64,000 nucleotides of DNA from an uncultured Acinetobacter sp. (GTDB lineage Bacteria > Pseudomonadota > Gammaproteobacteria > Pseudomonadales > Moraxellaceae). Where the stretch lies: contig NZ_CANLSL010000016.1 in the NCBI RefSeq assembly GCF_947493735.1, positions 1-64,000 on the forward strand, given 5' to 3'. Under the pieces are notes generated by a model. That model was not told where the DNA came from. It saw only the letters and a list, made by a program, of their open reading frames with translations, and did not search any database. Position numbers and translations under genes: made by a program. Positions 36,876 through 46,211 of this stretch are shown piece after piece (positions within the stretch are counted from its first letter, which is position 1; each line of letters opens with the position of its first letter).

Positions 36876-38756
36876 ATGCACTATCCTAAAGTTTACGATG
36901 TCATTGTTATCGGTGGCGGTCACGCAGGTACTGAAGCGGCGCTTGCTGCGGCACGTATGGGGCGACAGACTTTGTTGCTGACGCACAATATCGAAACTTT
37001 GGGGCAGATGAGCTGTAATCCAGCGATTGGTGGTATTGGCAAGTCACACCTTGTTCGTGAGATTGATGCGCTTGGCGGTGCAATGGCGTTGGCGGCGGAT
37101 AAAGGCGGTATTCAATTCCGTATCTTAAACTCTCGTAAAGGTGCTGCGGTACGTGCCACACGGGCCCAAGCCGATCGTGTGCGCTATAAGGCTGCCATTC
37201 GTCATACTCTAGAAAATCAAGCGAATCTTGATATCTTTCAACAAGCCGCTGATGATTTGATCGTTGAAGGCGATACCGTCAAAGGCGTCGTCACGCAGAT
37301 GGGCGTGCGCTTTGTATGTAAAACGGTGGTGCTGACTACAGGCACATTCTTGGGTGGTGTAATTCATATTGGGCTGGAAAAATCTAGCGGTGGTCGTGCA
37401 GGTGATCCGCCGTCGATTGCGCTGGCTAATCGTTTACGTGAATTAAATCTTCCCGTTGGTCGCTTAAAAACAGGTACACCACCACGTATTGATGCACGCT
37501 CAGTTGATTTCTCGGTGATGACCGCACAGCCGGGTGATTTCCCATCGCCGACCATGTCGTTCATGGGTGATGTGTCGATGCACCCTGAACAGGTCAATTG
37601 CTATATTACGCATACCAATGAAAAAACCCATGACATTATTCGCACTGGACTAGATCGTTCACCGATGTATACCGGTGTGATCGAAGGTGTTGGACCGCGT
37701 TACTGTCCGTCGATTGAAGATAAAATTCACCGTTTTGCCGACAAAGATTCACATCAAGTCTTTATCGAGCCCGAAGGCTTGGATACGCATGAGTTGTATC
37801 CGAACGGTATTTCGACCTCATTGCCTTTTGATGTTCAATTTGAATTGGTGCGTTCGATCAAAGGCATGGAAAATGCGCATATTTTGCGTCCTGGCTATGC
37901 CATCGAATATGATTACTTCAATCCGCAAGCCTTAAAATTCACCTTAGAAACCAAAGCCATCAATAATCTTTACTTTGCAGGTCAGATCAACGGCACTACA
38001 GGTTATGAAGAGGCGGGTGCACAAGGTCTACTTGCAGGTTTGAACGCCGCACGACGTGCATGGGATCAAGAACAATGGACGCCAAAACGTGACGAAGCGT
38101 ATATTGGTGTATTGGTCGATGATTTGATCACACTCGGTACAAAAGAACCGTATCGCATGTTTACTTCTCGTGCTGAATATCGCTTGATGCTCCGTGAAGA
38201 TAATGCTGATCAACGCCTCACACCAATTGGTCGTGAGCTAGGCTTGGTGGATGATGTGCGCTGGAATGCCTACTGTGAAAAAATGGAAGCCGTAGAAAGT
38301 GAAACAGCACGTCTACAACATCTCTGGGCTGCGCCAAATAACCCAATGGGTAAAAAGTTTGTTGAAATGACAGGTGCAGATTTATCTAAAGAATGCTCTG
38401 CGATTGATTTATTAAAACGTCCAAATATTAATTTTGCCCAAATTGCCGAGCTTACTGATTCAGAAGTGTCTGCACAAGTCGGTGATCAGATCGAAATTGC
38501 CGTGAAATATCAAGGTTATATCAATCGTCAGCATGAAGATGTGGCGCAGATGAAACGCTTGGAAGAAACCCAAATTCCAAGTGATTTTGACTATGATATC
38601 GTGTCAGGTCTATCTCGTGAGATCACGCAAAAACTGAATACGGTACGTCCTGAAACCTTAGCTCAAGCGGGTCGTATTCCGGGTGTGACGCCAGCAGCAG
38701 TCCAATTGGTGATGATTACAATTCGTAAAAATGCCCTGACTAAAAAGTCGGCATAA
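36876..38756 (+). CDS. mnmG: tRNA uridine-5-carboxymethylaminomethyl modification enzyme MnmG (GidA)
   Basis: An FAD-dependent enzyme of 626 aa that works with MnmE to modify the wobble uridine of several tRNAs. Signatures are [21 protein letters not shown] (FAD-binding GxGxxG), [31 protein letters not shown] with a conserved nucleophilic-site region, [15 protein letters not shown] (conserved Cys), and [19 protein letters not shown]. The C-terminal helical domain contains [16 protein letters not shown]. It is full length. The neighbouring rsmG/parAB genes often linked to gidA are absent here. Confidence 0.97.
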   Translation: MHYPKVYDVIVIGGGHAGTEAALAAARMGRQTLLLTHNIETLGQMSCNPAIGGIGKSHLVREIDALGGAMALAADKGGIQFRILNSRKGAAVRATRAQADRVRYKAAIRHTLENQANLDIFQQAADDLIVEGDTVKGVVTQMGVRFVCKTVVLTTGTFLGGVIHIGLEKSSGGRAGDPPSIALANRLRELNLPVGRLKTGTPPRIDARSVDFSVMTAQPGDFPSPTMSFMGDVSMHPEQVNCYITHTNEKTHDIIRTGLDRSPMYTGVIEGVGPRYCPSIEDKIHRFADKDSHQVFIEPEGLDTHELYPNGISTSLPFDVQFELVRSIKGMENAHILRPGYAIEYDYFNPQALKFTLETKAINNLYFAGQINGTTGYEEAGAQGLLAGLNAARRAWDQEQWTPKRDEAYIGVLVDDLITLGTKEPYRMFTSRAEYRLMLREDNADQRLTPIGRELGLVDDVRWNAYCEKMEAVESETARLQHLWAAPNNPMGKKFVEMTGADLSKECSAIDLLKRPNINFAQIAELTDSEVSAQVGDQIEIAVKYQGYINRQHEDVAQMKRLEETQIPSDFDYDIVSGLSREITQKLNTVRPETLAQAGRIPGVTPAAVQLVMITIRKNALTKKSA

Positions 38757-38820
38757 TTGCTAGCGTAAAAACATTTTGAAATTGTTTTTAAAAATTTCAT
38801 GACAAATTAAGGAAATAGAG

Positions 38821-39213
38821 ATGAAAAAGGCCTTCATTGCAGTGGCAGCATTATCAATGAGCTTAGCGGCTTGTACGACAACAACTGGCACTTCAACTTC
38901 AGGAAATACATCGACTGCGGGTACAGCTGTGAATATTGATGCGAATATTTTTAAAGTGGCGGTGGATAATCAATGCCGTACCGAACTTAATAGTAATAAC
39001 GCATGGCGTACAATCGCTTTGACCATGACAGCAGAACAACAAACTGCGATGGAAAATAAAATCTGTGGTTGTGTCAGTGAAAAAGCACCGCAAAATGTGA
39101 CGGCTGTAGATTTGGCAACTGCGGCGATAGATCAAAATGCACGAGCACAGATCGTTGCCAATACAGTGGCGAAGACGTTGACGGCTTGCTACTCAGAGTT
39201 TGTGAAGAAATAA
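38821..39213 (+). CDS. Small putative lipoprotein, unknown function
   Basis: A protein of 130 aa. Signal KKAFIAVAALSMSLAACTTT with lipobox LAAC (Cys18), followed by a Thr/Ser-rich linker (to about residue 40). The mature helical domain contains four cysteines (NQCRTEL, NKICGCVSEKAP, TACYSEF). A ribosome-binding site AAGGAAATAG precedes the ATG. No family was recognised. It ends at a strong terminator and sits between mnmG and rnhB. Confidence 0.7.
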   Translation: MKKAFIAVAALSMSLAACTTTTGTSTSGNTSTAGTAVNIDANIFKVAVDNQCRTELNSNNAWRTIALTMTAEQQTAMENKICGCVSEKAPQNVTAVDLATAAIDQNARAQIVANTVAKTLTACYSEFVKK

Positions 39214-39238
39214 AATCTGAACACTGTAAATCTAAACG

Positions 39239-39274
39239 GCGAAATGATCATTGATGATGTATTTCGCTTTTTTT
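39239..39274 (+). terminator. Intrinsic terminator
   Basis: 7-bp stem gcgaaat (39239-39245) / atttcgc (39261-39267) followed by seven T, 26 nt after the stop at 39213. Confidence 0.75.
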
Positions 39275-39317
39275 ATGGCAATTATTTCATTTCAAATCTA
39301 TGTTGTAAGAGAAAAGC

Positions 39318-39893
39318 ATGACACAAATTCAATTGATTGCAGGGGTTGATGAGGCAGGACGTGGACCTTTGATTGGCTCTGTGGTCGCTGCAGCGGTCAT
39401 TTTAGATCCCAGTCTGCCGATTGAGGGATTGAATGATTCCAAAAAACTCACTGCAAAAAAACGTGAGAAGCTATTTGAAGAAATTCAGCAAAAGGCACTG
39501 GCATGGTCGATAGCTGAAGCCAGTCATGAAGAAATTGATGAGATCAATATTTTGCAAGCAACCATGCTTGCGATGCAACGTGCAGTTGCAAGGCTAAAGG
39601 TACAAGCGGATTTGGTACGTATAGATGGTAACCGTTGTCCTGATTTAAGCTTGCCGTGTGAAGCTGTAATCGGTGGTGATGCCTTGCATCAGGAGATTAG
39701 TGCGGCAAGTATCTTGGCAAAAGTTGCTCGAGATCGTCAGATGCAGGAACTCGATGCCGAATATCCTGCGTATGGTTTTGCAAAACATAATGGTTATCCC
39801 ACCAAAGCGCATATGGAGGCAATCGAAGTACATGGTGTCTTAGCACAGCACCGCCGTAGTTATAAACCGATTCGACAAATTTTAGATCGGTGA
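39318..39893 (+). CDS. rnhB: Ribonuclease HII
   Basis: A protein of 191 aa that cleaves RNA in RNA-DNA hybrids and at single ribonucleotides in DNA. The active-site motif [21 protein letters not shown] supplies Asp and Glu. [47 protein letters not shown] and [17 protein letters not shown] are further RNase HII motifs. It is full length and typical. RNase HI is also present in this window, as a fusion to DNA polymerase III epsilon. Confidence 0.96.
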   Translation: MTQIQLIAGVDEAGRGPLIGSVVAAAVILDPSLPIEGLNDSKKLTAKKREKLFEEIQQKALAWSIAEASHEEIDEINILQATMLAMQRAVARLKVQADLVRIDGNRCPDLSLPCEAVIGGDALHQEISAASILAKVARDRQMQELDAEYPAYGFAKHNGYPTKAHMEAIEVHGVLAQHRRSYKPIRQILDR

Positions 39894-40091
39894 TTTAAGG
39901 TTTAACGTGTGGAAGTCTTCGAGGATTTAAAACCGTTTTAAAAATGCAACGCTCTGACAAGATAATCAGCCTATACGATATTTTAAAATTGCATAATAAT
40001 GATCTTAGGATGTTTGCTACATCTGTACTATATCTATGCGACATTGCATAAAATTGCACTGTATTGATCACTTAAATATTTGGGAATCATC

Positions 40092-40859
40092 ATGAACACT
40101 TTGCCTGGCTTGTTTATCTCTCATGGTTCGCCGATGCTCGCCATTGAAGCGGGACAGGTCGGTCCTGCACTTGAGCGGATCCGTTTCAATTTACCAAAGC
40201 CTGAAGCAATCGTAGTCTTGTCAGCACATTGGGAAGATGATGCACTCGAAGTTAGCACGGCAGTGCGCCCGAAAACGTGGCATGATTTTCGTGGCTTTCC
40301 TGAAGAGCTGTATAAAATCCAATATCCTGCTGCTGGAGATCCAGTGCTTGCAGAAGAAATCATTTCGTTACTGCAACAAGCTGGCTTTGATGCGCATGCC
40401 AATGCGATGCGTCCACGTGATCATGGGGTATGGATGCCTTTGTTGCATATGTATCCTGAGGCGGATATTCCAGTTATTCAATTGTCATTGCCACGCTTTT
40501 ATACCGCAAAACAGCTGTATGAAATGGGACAAACTTTGGCGGTGCTTCGTGAGCGTCAAGTCTTACTCATAGGCTCAGGCAGTATTACCCATAATCTTGT
40601 AGAACTGAGTTGGTCAGATGATGCAGTTGTGCCTGAATGGGCGAGTGAATTTCGCAATACCGTAGCCCAGTATTTGCAATCAGGTGACTATGAATCTGTT
40701 TTGGATTGGAAAAATTTACCGCATCTACGCCGAAATCACCCAACGATTGAGCATTTTGCACCTTTATTTTTTGCGATGGGAACAGGGTCGAGAATGAGTT
40801 TGGTGCATTCCAGTTTTAGTATGGGCGCATTAGGCATGGATATTTATCGTTTCGATTAA
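40092..40859 (+). CDS. Class III extradiol dioxygenase family protein (DODA/YgiD-like)
   Basis: A protein of 255 aa. Metal ligands are visible in the N-terminal LFISHGSPMLAIE and in VVLSAHWEDDALEV, with a third His in ARPRDHGVWMPLLHMYP-like sequence. GSGSITHNLVEL and the final FAMGTGSRMSLVH are family motifs. Relatives are DOPA 4,5-dioxygenases and E. coli YgiD, using non-haem Fe or Zn; the physiological substrate is unknown. GGGA 7 nt upstream supports the ATG at 40092. The stop runs directly into copy 2 of the dispersed repeat. Confidence 0.87.
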   Translation: MNTLPGLFISHGSPMLAIEAGQVGPALERIRFNLPKPEAIVVLSAHWEDDALEVSTAVRPKTWHDFRGFPEELYKIQYPAAGDPVLAEEIISLLQQAGFDAHANAMRPRDHGVWMPLLHMYPEADIPVIQLSLPRFYTAKQLYEMGQTLAVLRERQVLLIGSGSITHNLVELSWSDDAVVPEWASEFRNTVAQYLQSGDYESVLDWKNLPHLRRNHPTIEHFAPLFFAMGTGSRMSLVHSSFSMGALGMDIYRFD

Positions 40860-40860
40860 G

Positions 40861-40976
40861 TAAGTCAAAGAACTTTAATCTGCTAATGCGTTAACCTCAC
40901 TTGAAGTAACATGTGTACACCTTCGTTCGGTTGCCTTGTATCAGAAACTTGTATCAGAATAGGTTTCTTCGACTAT
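40861..40976 (+). repeat. Dispersed repeat, copy 2, with internal duplication
   Basis: Matches copies 1 and 3 over gttaacctc, gtacaccttcgttcggttgc, cttgtatcagaaa and tttcttcgactat. It is about 10 nt longer because the segment cttgtatcagaa is duplicated. It begins one base after the dioxygenase stop codon and lies upstream of the META/DUF4377 lipoprotein gene. Confidence 0.8.
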
Positions 40977-41127
40977 TTCCATTCGTTTAGCGTATGAGTT
41001 CAAAAAAAGCATGCTAGCTCAGTTTGTGAAAAAATTACATAATGTTTCAGCTTTAAAACAATCCTTGCAAGTTTGTCCTTCAATTTTCGCTATGCTAGTG
41101 CCATTAAAAAGTTTGAGGGAATTCGAC

Positions 41128-41910
41128 ATGAAACAGCGTTTCATTTTTTCTGCGTTGGCATTGTCATTAGCAACAGCATTAACTGCATGTCAGTCTACGT
41201 CGCAAACGGCGACCGAAGCGAACAATAACAACTCATCAATGCAGGGGGCGCAGATGATGCAAACCAAAGCACAACTGTTGCAATCCTTCGTGTGGACGTA
41301 TCAAACGACCAATATGCCAAGTGCGATTATTCTGAATTTTCAAGATGGGCGTGTTGGTATAGATGCAGGTTGTAATGGTATGGGCACAGATATACAAGTC
41401 GATGATCAAGTGATCAAAGCGGGAAATGTCATGAGCACGATGAAAGCCTGTGAACCATCTGTCATGAAGCAAGAGCAAATGGCAGGAAAGCTATTTGCCA
41501 ATCGAGATGTGCCGTATGAGTTAGATTTGGCAAATTTGAACAAACCAGTTTTGATTTTAACGACGACTGAAGGTCAGAAACTCCGCTTTGCAGGTGAGCC
41601 AACCGCAGAAATGAAATATAAAGGTGAGGCTGAGATTCAATTTTTAGAAATTGCACCTGAAACAAAAACTTGTGTAGGCGTTGCGCCGATGCAATGTCTG
41701 CAAGTTCGTGAAATCAAATATGATGATGGTAAAAAAGTTGCAGTCGGTGAGTGGTCGAACTTTTATGGTGAGATCGAAGGTTATCAGCATCAACAAGGCA
41801 TTCGAAATATCGTCCGTGTAAAACGCTTCACGCATGAAAATCCTGCGGCAGATCAGTCGAAATATGCCTATGTGCATGATTTAACGGTCGAAGCAGAGCA
41901 AGTGAAATAA
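41128..41910 (+). CDS. META/DUF4377-domain lipoprotein
   Basis: A lipoprotein of 260 aa: signal KQRFIFSALALSLATALTAC with lipobox LTAC. A META (HslJ-like) domain spans about 40-160 (VGIDAGCNGMGTDIQ, VMSTMKACEPSVMKQEQ, LILTTTEGQKLRFAG). A DUF4377 domain spans about 165-260 (CVGVAPMQCLQVRE, WSNFYGEIEGYQHQQGIRNI, HDLTVEAEQ). Such proteins sit in the outer membrane and have been linked to stress and antibiotic tolerance in other bacteria; the exact role is unknown. GAGGGA before the ATG at 41128 fixes the start. Confidence 0.8.
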   Translation: MKQRFIFSALALSLATALTACQSTSQTATEANNNNSSMQGAQMMQTKAQLLQSFVWTYQTTNMPSAIILNFQDGRVGIDAGCNGMGTDIQVDDQVIKAGNVMSTMKACEPSVMKQEQMAGKLFANRDVPYELDLANLNKPVLILTTTEGQKLRFAGEPTAEMKYKGEAEIQFLEIAPETKTCVGVAPMQCLQVREIKYDDGKKVAVGEWSNFYGEIEGYQHQQGIRNIVRVKRFTHENPAADQSKYAYVHDLTVEAEQVK

Positions 41911-41942
41911 ATGAATCTCACACTGTCAATTTATGACGTATC

Positions 41943-41972
41943 AAAAAGCCAAATCATTTGATTTGGCTTTTA
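41943..41972. terminator. Bidirectional intrinsic terminator
   Basis: A perfect 13-bp stem aaaagccaaatca / tgatttggctttt with a 2-nt centre and T-runs on both strands. It lies between the convergent lipoprotein and rsmI genes. Confidence 0.85.
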
Positions 41973-41985
41973 TTTTGTGAAGATG

Positions 41986-42825
41986 TTAAATCTTATCTTG
42001 AAGCTCTAAAGCACGTTGATACAAAGCTTTCTTCTTAAGCCCAGTCAGATCAGCAGCAAGCTGTGAAGCCGCTTTAATACTTAAATCCTGTAAAAGACGA
42101 GTGAGGAGTTGATCGACTTTTTGCTGTTCCAGATCGACTTCGTTCGGATTACCTGCGATGACTAAAACCATTTCACCTTTTTGTTGATGGTGATCAGCTT
42201 TGACCCATTCGAGTAACTCACCAACAGGTTTTTGCACGATGGTTTCAAAAGTTTTGGTGATTTCACGTGCAAAACCAATGCGACGATCAGCTCCGAAAAT
42301 CGTCTGAATATCACTTAGACAATCGACGATACGATGTGGTGCTTCATAGATGATCAAGGTTTCGCTACGATCTTTGAGTTGTTCGAGTTGTCCTTGTCGT
42401 TGACTGGCTTTAGATGGCAAAAAACCAACGAATAAAAAGCGATCACTTGGTAAACCAACACTCGATAGTGCGGCAATCGCTGCGCAAGCACCCGGAATAG
42501 GTGTCACCCGAATGCCTGCTTGCTGTGCTGCACGAACGAGTCGAAATCCTGGGTCGCTAATCAGTGGTGTGCCTGCATCGCTAATTAATGCGATATTTTC
42601 ACCATTTTGTAACTTTTCAATCATTGAATTGATCTTGTGATCTTCATTATGATCATGAACAGCAGTCAATGGTGTCGTGATGTTATAATGCTTGAGTAGC
42701 GGAGCTGACTGCCTCGTATCTTCCGCTGCGATGAGAGAAACAGATTCAAGAACGTTGATGGCACGGTAAGTCATGTCATCTAAGTGCCCAATCGGGGTGG
42801 CGACGACGAATAATTGAGCACTCAT
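41986..42825 (-). CDS. rsmI: 16S rRNA (cytidine(1402)-2'-O)-methyltransferase
   Basis: A protein of 279 aa that 2'-O-methylates C1402 in the 30S decoding centre. The N-terminus QLFVVATPIGHLDDMTYRAI, then ISDAGTPLISDPGFRLV, VTPIPGACAAIAALSSVGLP and FVGFLPSKASQRQGQL are the RsmI (YraL) motifs of the tetrapyrrole-methylase-like fold. The start at 42825 is backed by GGAG 9 nt upstream; the frame could run to 42918 but the added 31 residues overlap lpoA and are not conserved. It diverges from lpoA with only 13 nt between the start codons, as for yraL/yraM in E. coli. Confidence 0.95.
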   Translation of the reverse strand: MSAQLFVVATPIGHLDDMTYRAINVLESVSLIAAEDTRQSAPLLKHYNITTPLTAVHDHNEDHKINSMIEKLQNGENIALISDAGTPLISDPGFRLVRAAQQAGIRVTPIPGACAAIAALSSVGLPSDRFLFVGFLPSKASQRQGQLEQLKDRSETLIIYEAPHRIVDCLSDIQTIFGADRRIGFAREITKTFETIVQKPVGELLEWVKADHHQQKGEMVLVIAGNPNEVDLEQQKVDQLLTRLLQDLSIKAASQLAADLTGLKKKALYQRALELQDKI

Positions 42826-42838
42826 ACAGGAAAACTCC

Positions 42839-43819
42839 ATGTTTAAGAAAAATTTTGGCAAGTATGCCGCTGTGCTAACAACCAATCTTGCCATGTTGTC
42901 AGGTGTGATGATCACCACTGTGGCGCATGCAGAGATTTTGGTTATTCTACCCGAAACTGGCCCGATGGCGAGTGCAAGTGACAGTATTAAACGTGGCTTG
43001 GTTCAAGCCAACCATAATGCGAATGAAAAATATAAGTTTCACTTTGTCGATGTGTATAAAAAAGACATCTCTAAGATACTCAAACAACATGTGGGTAAAT
43101 CGACGCAACTGGTGATCGGTCCACTCGATAAAAACAATGTTGAGGAGCTTGTATCTTCCAAGCCGAAAATTCAAACTTTGGCACTTAATCAAATTGATAA
43201 GCAGACGAAATCTGTTTTTCAATTTGCCTTGTCCAAAGATGAAGATGCACAGGCATTGACCAAGCGTATGCAATGGGATGGCGTTGATCAGCTCGTGGTA
43301 TTACGTGACCCAAACAGTATTGCGCAAACGCAAAGTTTTTATGATGCGATGCAAAAACTTTGGGGTGACAAAATGCAGGTGCAAACGAAGCTTGATCTAA
43401 AGAGTAAATTGCCATTTTTCAATCGTGATAAGCAAGGCGTGCTCTTACTCGGCTCAGGAAAGTGGTTGAGCCAACAAGATCATTTGCCTAAGAAAAATAT
43501 TTATACGCTACCGTATGCGATCGAAGAAAAATTTCGAATTGCCAAAGGTATGGTGTACTGCGACACGCCAGCGATTTATACGCATCAATGGGCTGACGTG
43601 ATCGAAGCTTATAAACAAAAACCTGTGGTGATTCCGTATCAACGCTTGATTGCATTTGGTGCAGATGCATGGCAAATCAGTGATGAATTGTTGAAGCGTA
43701 AAGGTAATCAGACGATTCAATTTCAAGGACGCACTGGTCAGATACGTATCGTGGATTCGATCTTGTCGAGATCACCGCAATGCTTCGAATCGCAAGGCGA
43801 TACGCAAAAAGTGCTATAA
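42839..43819 (+). CDS. LpoA-like penicillin-binding protein activator, short form
   Basis: A protein of 326 aa with an N-terminal hydrophobic export signal (FGKYAAVLTTNLAMLSGVMI, probable cleavage after AHA). There is no lipobox Cys, unlike E. coli LpoA. The rest matches the periplasmic-binding-protein-like C-terminal half of LpoA: EILVILPETGPMASASDSIK, LVIGPLDKNNVEEL, LALNQ, and YQRLIAFGADAWQISDEL. The TPR-like N-terminal half of the 678-aa E. coli protein is missing. LpoA activates PBP1A in E. coli. The location between rsmI and yraN supports the identification. Confidence 0.8.
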   Translation: MFKKNFGKYAAVLTTNLAMLSGVMITTVAHAEILVILPETGPMASASDSIKRGLVQANHNANEKYKFHFVDVYKKDISKILKQHVGKSTQLVIGPLDKNNVEELVSSKPKIQTLALNQIDKQTKSVFQFALSKDEDAQALTKRMQWDGVDQLVVLRDPNSIAQTQSFYDAMQKLWGDKMQVQTKLDLKSKLPFFNRDKQGVLLLGSGKWLSQQDHLPKKNIYTLPYAIEEKFRIAKGMVYCDTPAIYTHQWADVIEAYKQKPVVIPYQRLIAFGADAWQISDELLKRKGNQTIQFQGRTGQIRIVDSILSRSPQCFESQGDTQKVL

Positions 43820-43874
43820 CTTCCTAAGCTTATCCCTTATTTATTTTTTTCTTTAAAGTTGAATTAAATTTTCA

Positions 43875-44453
43875 ATGCGTGATCAAACCCATAAAATAAA
43901 TGCGAAAACAATGAATGCGAAAACAGTGCAAAAACTCATCGGGCAATGGGCTGAAGACTACGCATTAGAGTATTTGCAAACTCAAAACTTGCAATTGATA
44001 CAGCGGAATTTTCATAGTCGTTATGGGGAAATTGATTTGATCATGCAAGATGGAAACTGTCTGTGTTTTATCGAAGTGCGGGCGAGGGCAGAAACGAGTT
44101 GGACATCTGCTGAGGAAAGTGTCGATCTCCGCAAACAGGAGAAAACGATTCAGACGGCTCAGTGCTTCTTGCAAAAATATGCAGAATTTGAACACTTGGA
44201 CTGCCGTTTTGATGTGTTCGCATTGCGTTATCACCAATTTGTCATTGAAAAAATACGACGACAGGCGAATATTCAAAATGATCACGCTGATGACAAAAAG
44301 TTACTGCAATCCGATGTGCAATTGGCTAGATTAGACAAGGAATCCAAGCAAATCATCATGGCTAAAAAAGCAGTCATTGACACAGCAATTGAGCATGAGA
44401 TGAATGTTGAAAATGTGCAGGTTAATTGGATTCAACAGGCCTATTTAAGTTAG
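43875..44453 (+). CDS. yraN: YraN/UPF0102 family nuclease-like protein with C-terminal extension
   Basis: A protein of 192 aa. The family core (about 15-118) is GQWAEDYALEYLQTQNLQLI, then RYGEIDLIMQDGNCLCFIEV with the restriction-endonuclease-like E-x-D...E-x-R arrangement, then LRKQEKTIQTAQCFL and CRFDVFAL. UPF0102 proteins are usually near 120 aa, so about 60-70 C-terminal residues are extra and not recognised. Function is unknown. The start is not firmly fixed because no ribosome-binding site is seen. It follows lpoA, as in the yraM-yraN order of E. coli. Confidence 0.85.
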   Translation: MRDQTHKINAKTMNAKTVQKLIGQWAEDYALEYLQTQNLQLIQRNFHSRYGEIDLIMQDGNCLCFIEVRARAETSWTSAEESVDLRKQEKTIQTAQCFLQKYAEFEHLDCRFDVFALRYHQFVIEKIRRQANIQNDHADDKKLLQSDVQLARLDKESKQIIMAKKAVIDTAIEHEMNVENVQVNWIQQAYLS

Positions 44454-44560
44454 TATGTTTTAGAATATATTTTGATTTACCAGTCGGCTTCAGGCTGTAA
44501 TTATCTGTAATTATGTTGTATGACATTGTGTTGTAAGAAGAGTACGCAAAGGAGTTTTAG

Positions 44561-45322
44561 GTGAAAGCAATAACCATTTTGGCTTTAACATTGGCGATGG
44601 GACTAGGCAGTGGATGTGCGTCATTTATCGCAAGTAATACTTCGGACACGGTCGGTACTTTGTCTGGTGAGCGAAGTATTGGTCAAGTGGTGATTGATAA
44701 GTCGATTGAACGCACAGCGAAGATCAACATGTACAAGCTTGATCCACGCTTTAAACAATCTCGTGTCAATATCAATAGCTTTCACAGCAGTGTGCTGTTA
44801 ACTGGTCAAGTGCCTGATGCGCATTTGAAACAATTGGCAGAGGATAATCTCAAAGCCATGAGCGATGTCAAAACGATTCATAACTTTATCACTGTGGGCA
44901 ACCAAGCAAGCTATAGCACGATTATGCAAGATTTAGCTGTCACGGCAAATACCAAAGGATTGATTGTTCGTGCACCTGTCATCAGTGATAGTAAAGTTTT
45001 GGTTCATACCGAAGACGCTGTGCTCTATGTCATGGGACGTCTGAATCAATCAGAATCTGCCGATTTGCAACAAGTCTTACAGAATGTAGGTAATGTGACC
45101 AAGATCGTGACACTCATTGATCCGCTTGAGTTGACTGCGAATCAGCAAAGTTTAAGTTCTTCGAATAGCTATGGCAGTAATGGCGCAACTACAAATGGTG
45201 TGCAGGCTGTCGGTGTCGGTCTTGGTTCGACGACTATGCCGTTGGCAGAAGATCAGACTCCCGTTGCTATTGATCCAAATCAAGCAGAGCCATCAACTCA
45301 ACCTGTGAGTACAGAGCCTTAA
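44561..45322 (+). CDS. dolP: BON-domain outer-membrane lipoprotein (DolP/YraP)
   Basis: A lipoprotein of 253 aa starting at GTG 44561 behind AAAGGAG. The signal KAITILALTLAMGLGSGCAS has the lipobox GSGC (Cys19). Two BON domains follow at about 47-113 (NSFHSSVLLTGQVPDAHLKQ) and 124-185 (LVHTEDAVLYVMGRLNQSES), and a Ser/Thr/Pro-rich tail. DolP binds anionic phospholipid at the division site and supports outer-membrane integrity in E. coli. The position after yraN matches E. coli except that diaA is absent. The next gene starts 4 nt downstream. Confidence 0.85.
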   Translation: MKAITILALTLAMGLGSGCASFIASNTSDTVGTLSGERSIGQVVIDKSIERTAKINMYKLDPRFKQSRVNINSFHSSVLLTGQVPDAHLKQLAEDNLKAMSDVKTIHNFITVGNQASYSTIMQDLAVTANTKGLIVRAPVISDSKVLVHTEDAVLYVMGRLNQSESADLQQVLQNVGNVTKIVTLIDPLELTANQQSLSSSNSYGSNGATTNGVQAVGVGLGSTTMPLAEDQTPVAIDPNQAEPSTQPVSTEP

Positions 45323-45325
45323 GTT

Positions 45326-46195
45326 GTGTTAAAGCGATTAAAATCACTTACGATAAAAGAGCTAGTTACACTGCAATGGCTACCAAAATGGCGTTGGTAT
45401 GATCTGCCGAACTATGTGCTGAATCAGCTCACAGTCGGGGATCATGCGATCGGTCACGAGGATGTGTCTTATGCAGAGTCAGCACGACAAAGGTTAGACC
45501 TGTATGTGCCACATCAGCCGAGAGCTGATCGTGCAGTGATCTTATTTGTACATGGTGGCTCATGGCAACACGGTAACAAACAAGATTATCGCTTTCTTGC
45601 ACAAAGCTTGGCGCAGTCGGGCTTTTTTGTAGCGTGTATGAATTATCGACTGGCGCCTGAGCATGTTTATCCTGATTTTGTGGAAGACACGATCCTCGCA
45701 ACTAACTGGTTGCTAGACCATTCTCAGTCGGCAGAATATGGCTATAGCGCAGATAAGCTGATTTTGATGGGACATTCGGCGGGTGCATTTAATATTTCAG
45801 CTGCGCTATATCATCCTGATCTTCATGTGAAAATTGAGCGAGAAGATGCGATTCATGCGCTTATCGGTATAGCAGGTCCATATAGCTTTGAGCATCGTGG
45901 TGATCCGATTGCAGAGTTTGCCTTACCGCAAGACATTGCACCTGAGCAATTGATGCCGAATTATTTTGTTCAGCCAAATCAGATTAAACACTTATTGATT
46001 GTTGCGGGGAATGATACCCTCGTTGCGGATAGTAATACTGAAAAAATGGCTCAAAGCCTTAATGATATTGGCAATCACGTCGAAGTTAAGCGAGTTAAAC
46101 GGACACGCCATGTCAGTGTCATTGCCACTTTGGCTGAGAAGTTTGCACGATTTTTCCCAACCAAACGATTGATTCTAGATTTTATTGAAGATTAA
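45326..46195 (+). CDS. Alpha/beta-hydrolase (esterase/lipase, BD-FAE-like)
   Basis: A protein of 289 aa, GTG start 3 nt after dolP. Catalytic features are the oxyanion-hole motif FVHGGSWQHGNKQDYRF, the nucleophile elbow LMGHSAGAFN, an Asp in VAGNDTLV, and the final His in RTRHVSVIA. YRLAPEHVYPDFVEDTILATNW is typical of the carboxylesterase/kynurenine formamidase-like branch. The substrate is not known. Co-transcription with dolP is likely, but a functional link is not established. Confidence 0.85.
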   Translation: MLKRLKSLTIKELVTLQWLPKWRWYDLPNYVLNQLTVGDHAIGHEDVSYAESARQRLDLYVPHQPRADRAVILFVHGGSWQHGNKQDYRFLAQSLAQSGFFVACMNYRLAPEHVYPDFVEDTILATNWLLDHSQSAEYGYSADKLILMGHSAGAFNISAALYHPDLHVKIEREDAIHALIGIAGPYSFEHRGDPIAEFALPQDIAPEQLMPNYFVQPNQIKHLLIVAGNDTLVADSNTEKMAQSLNDIGNHVEVKRVKRTRHVSVIATLAEKFARFFPTKRLILDFIED

Positions 46196-46211
46196 AGCAT
46201 TGAATTCGTTA

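Noticed and set aside
36665..36877. Small minus-strand open frame of 70 codons before mnmG
   Set aside because: It overlaps the mnmG promoter and start codon, has no ribosome-binding site and no protein-like pattern.
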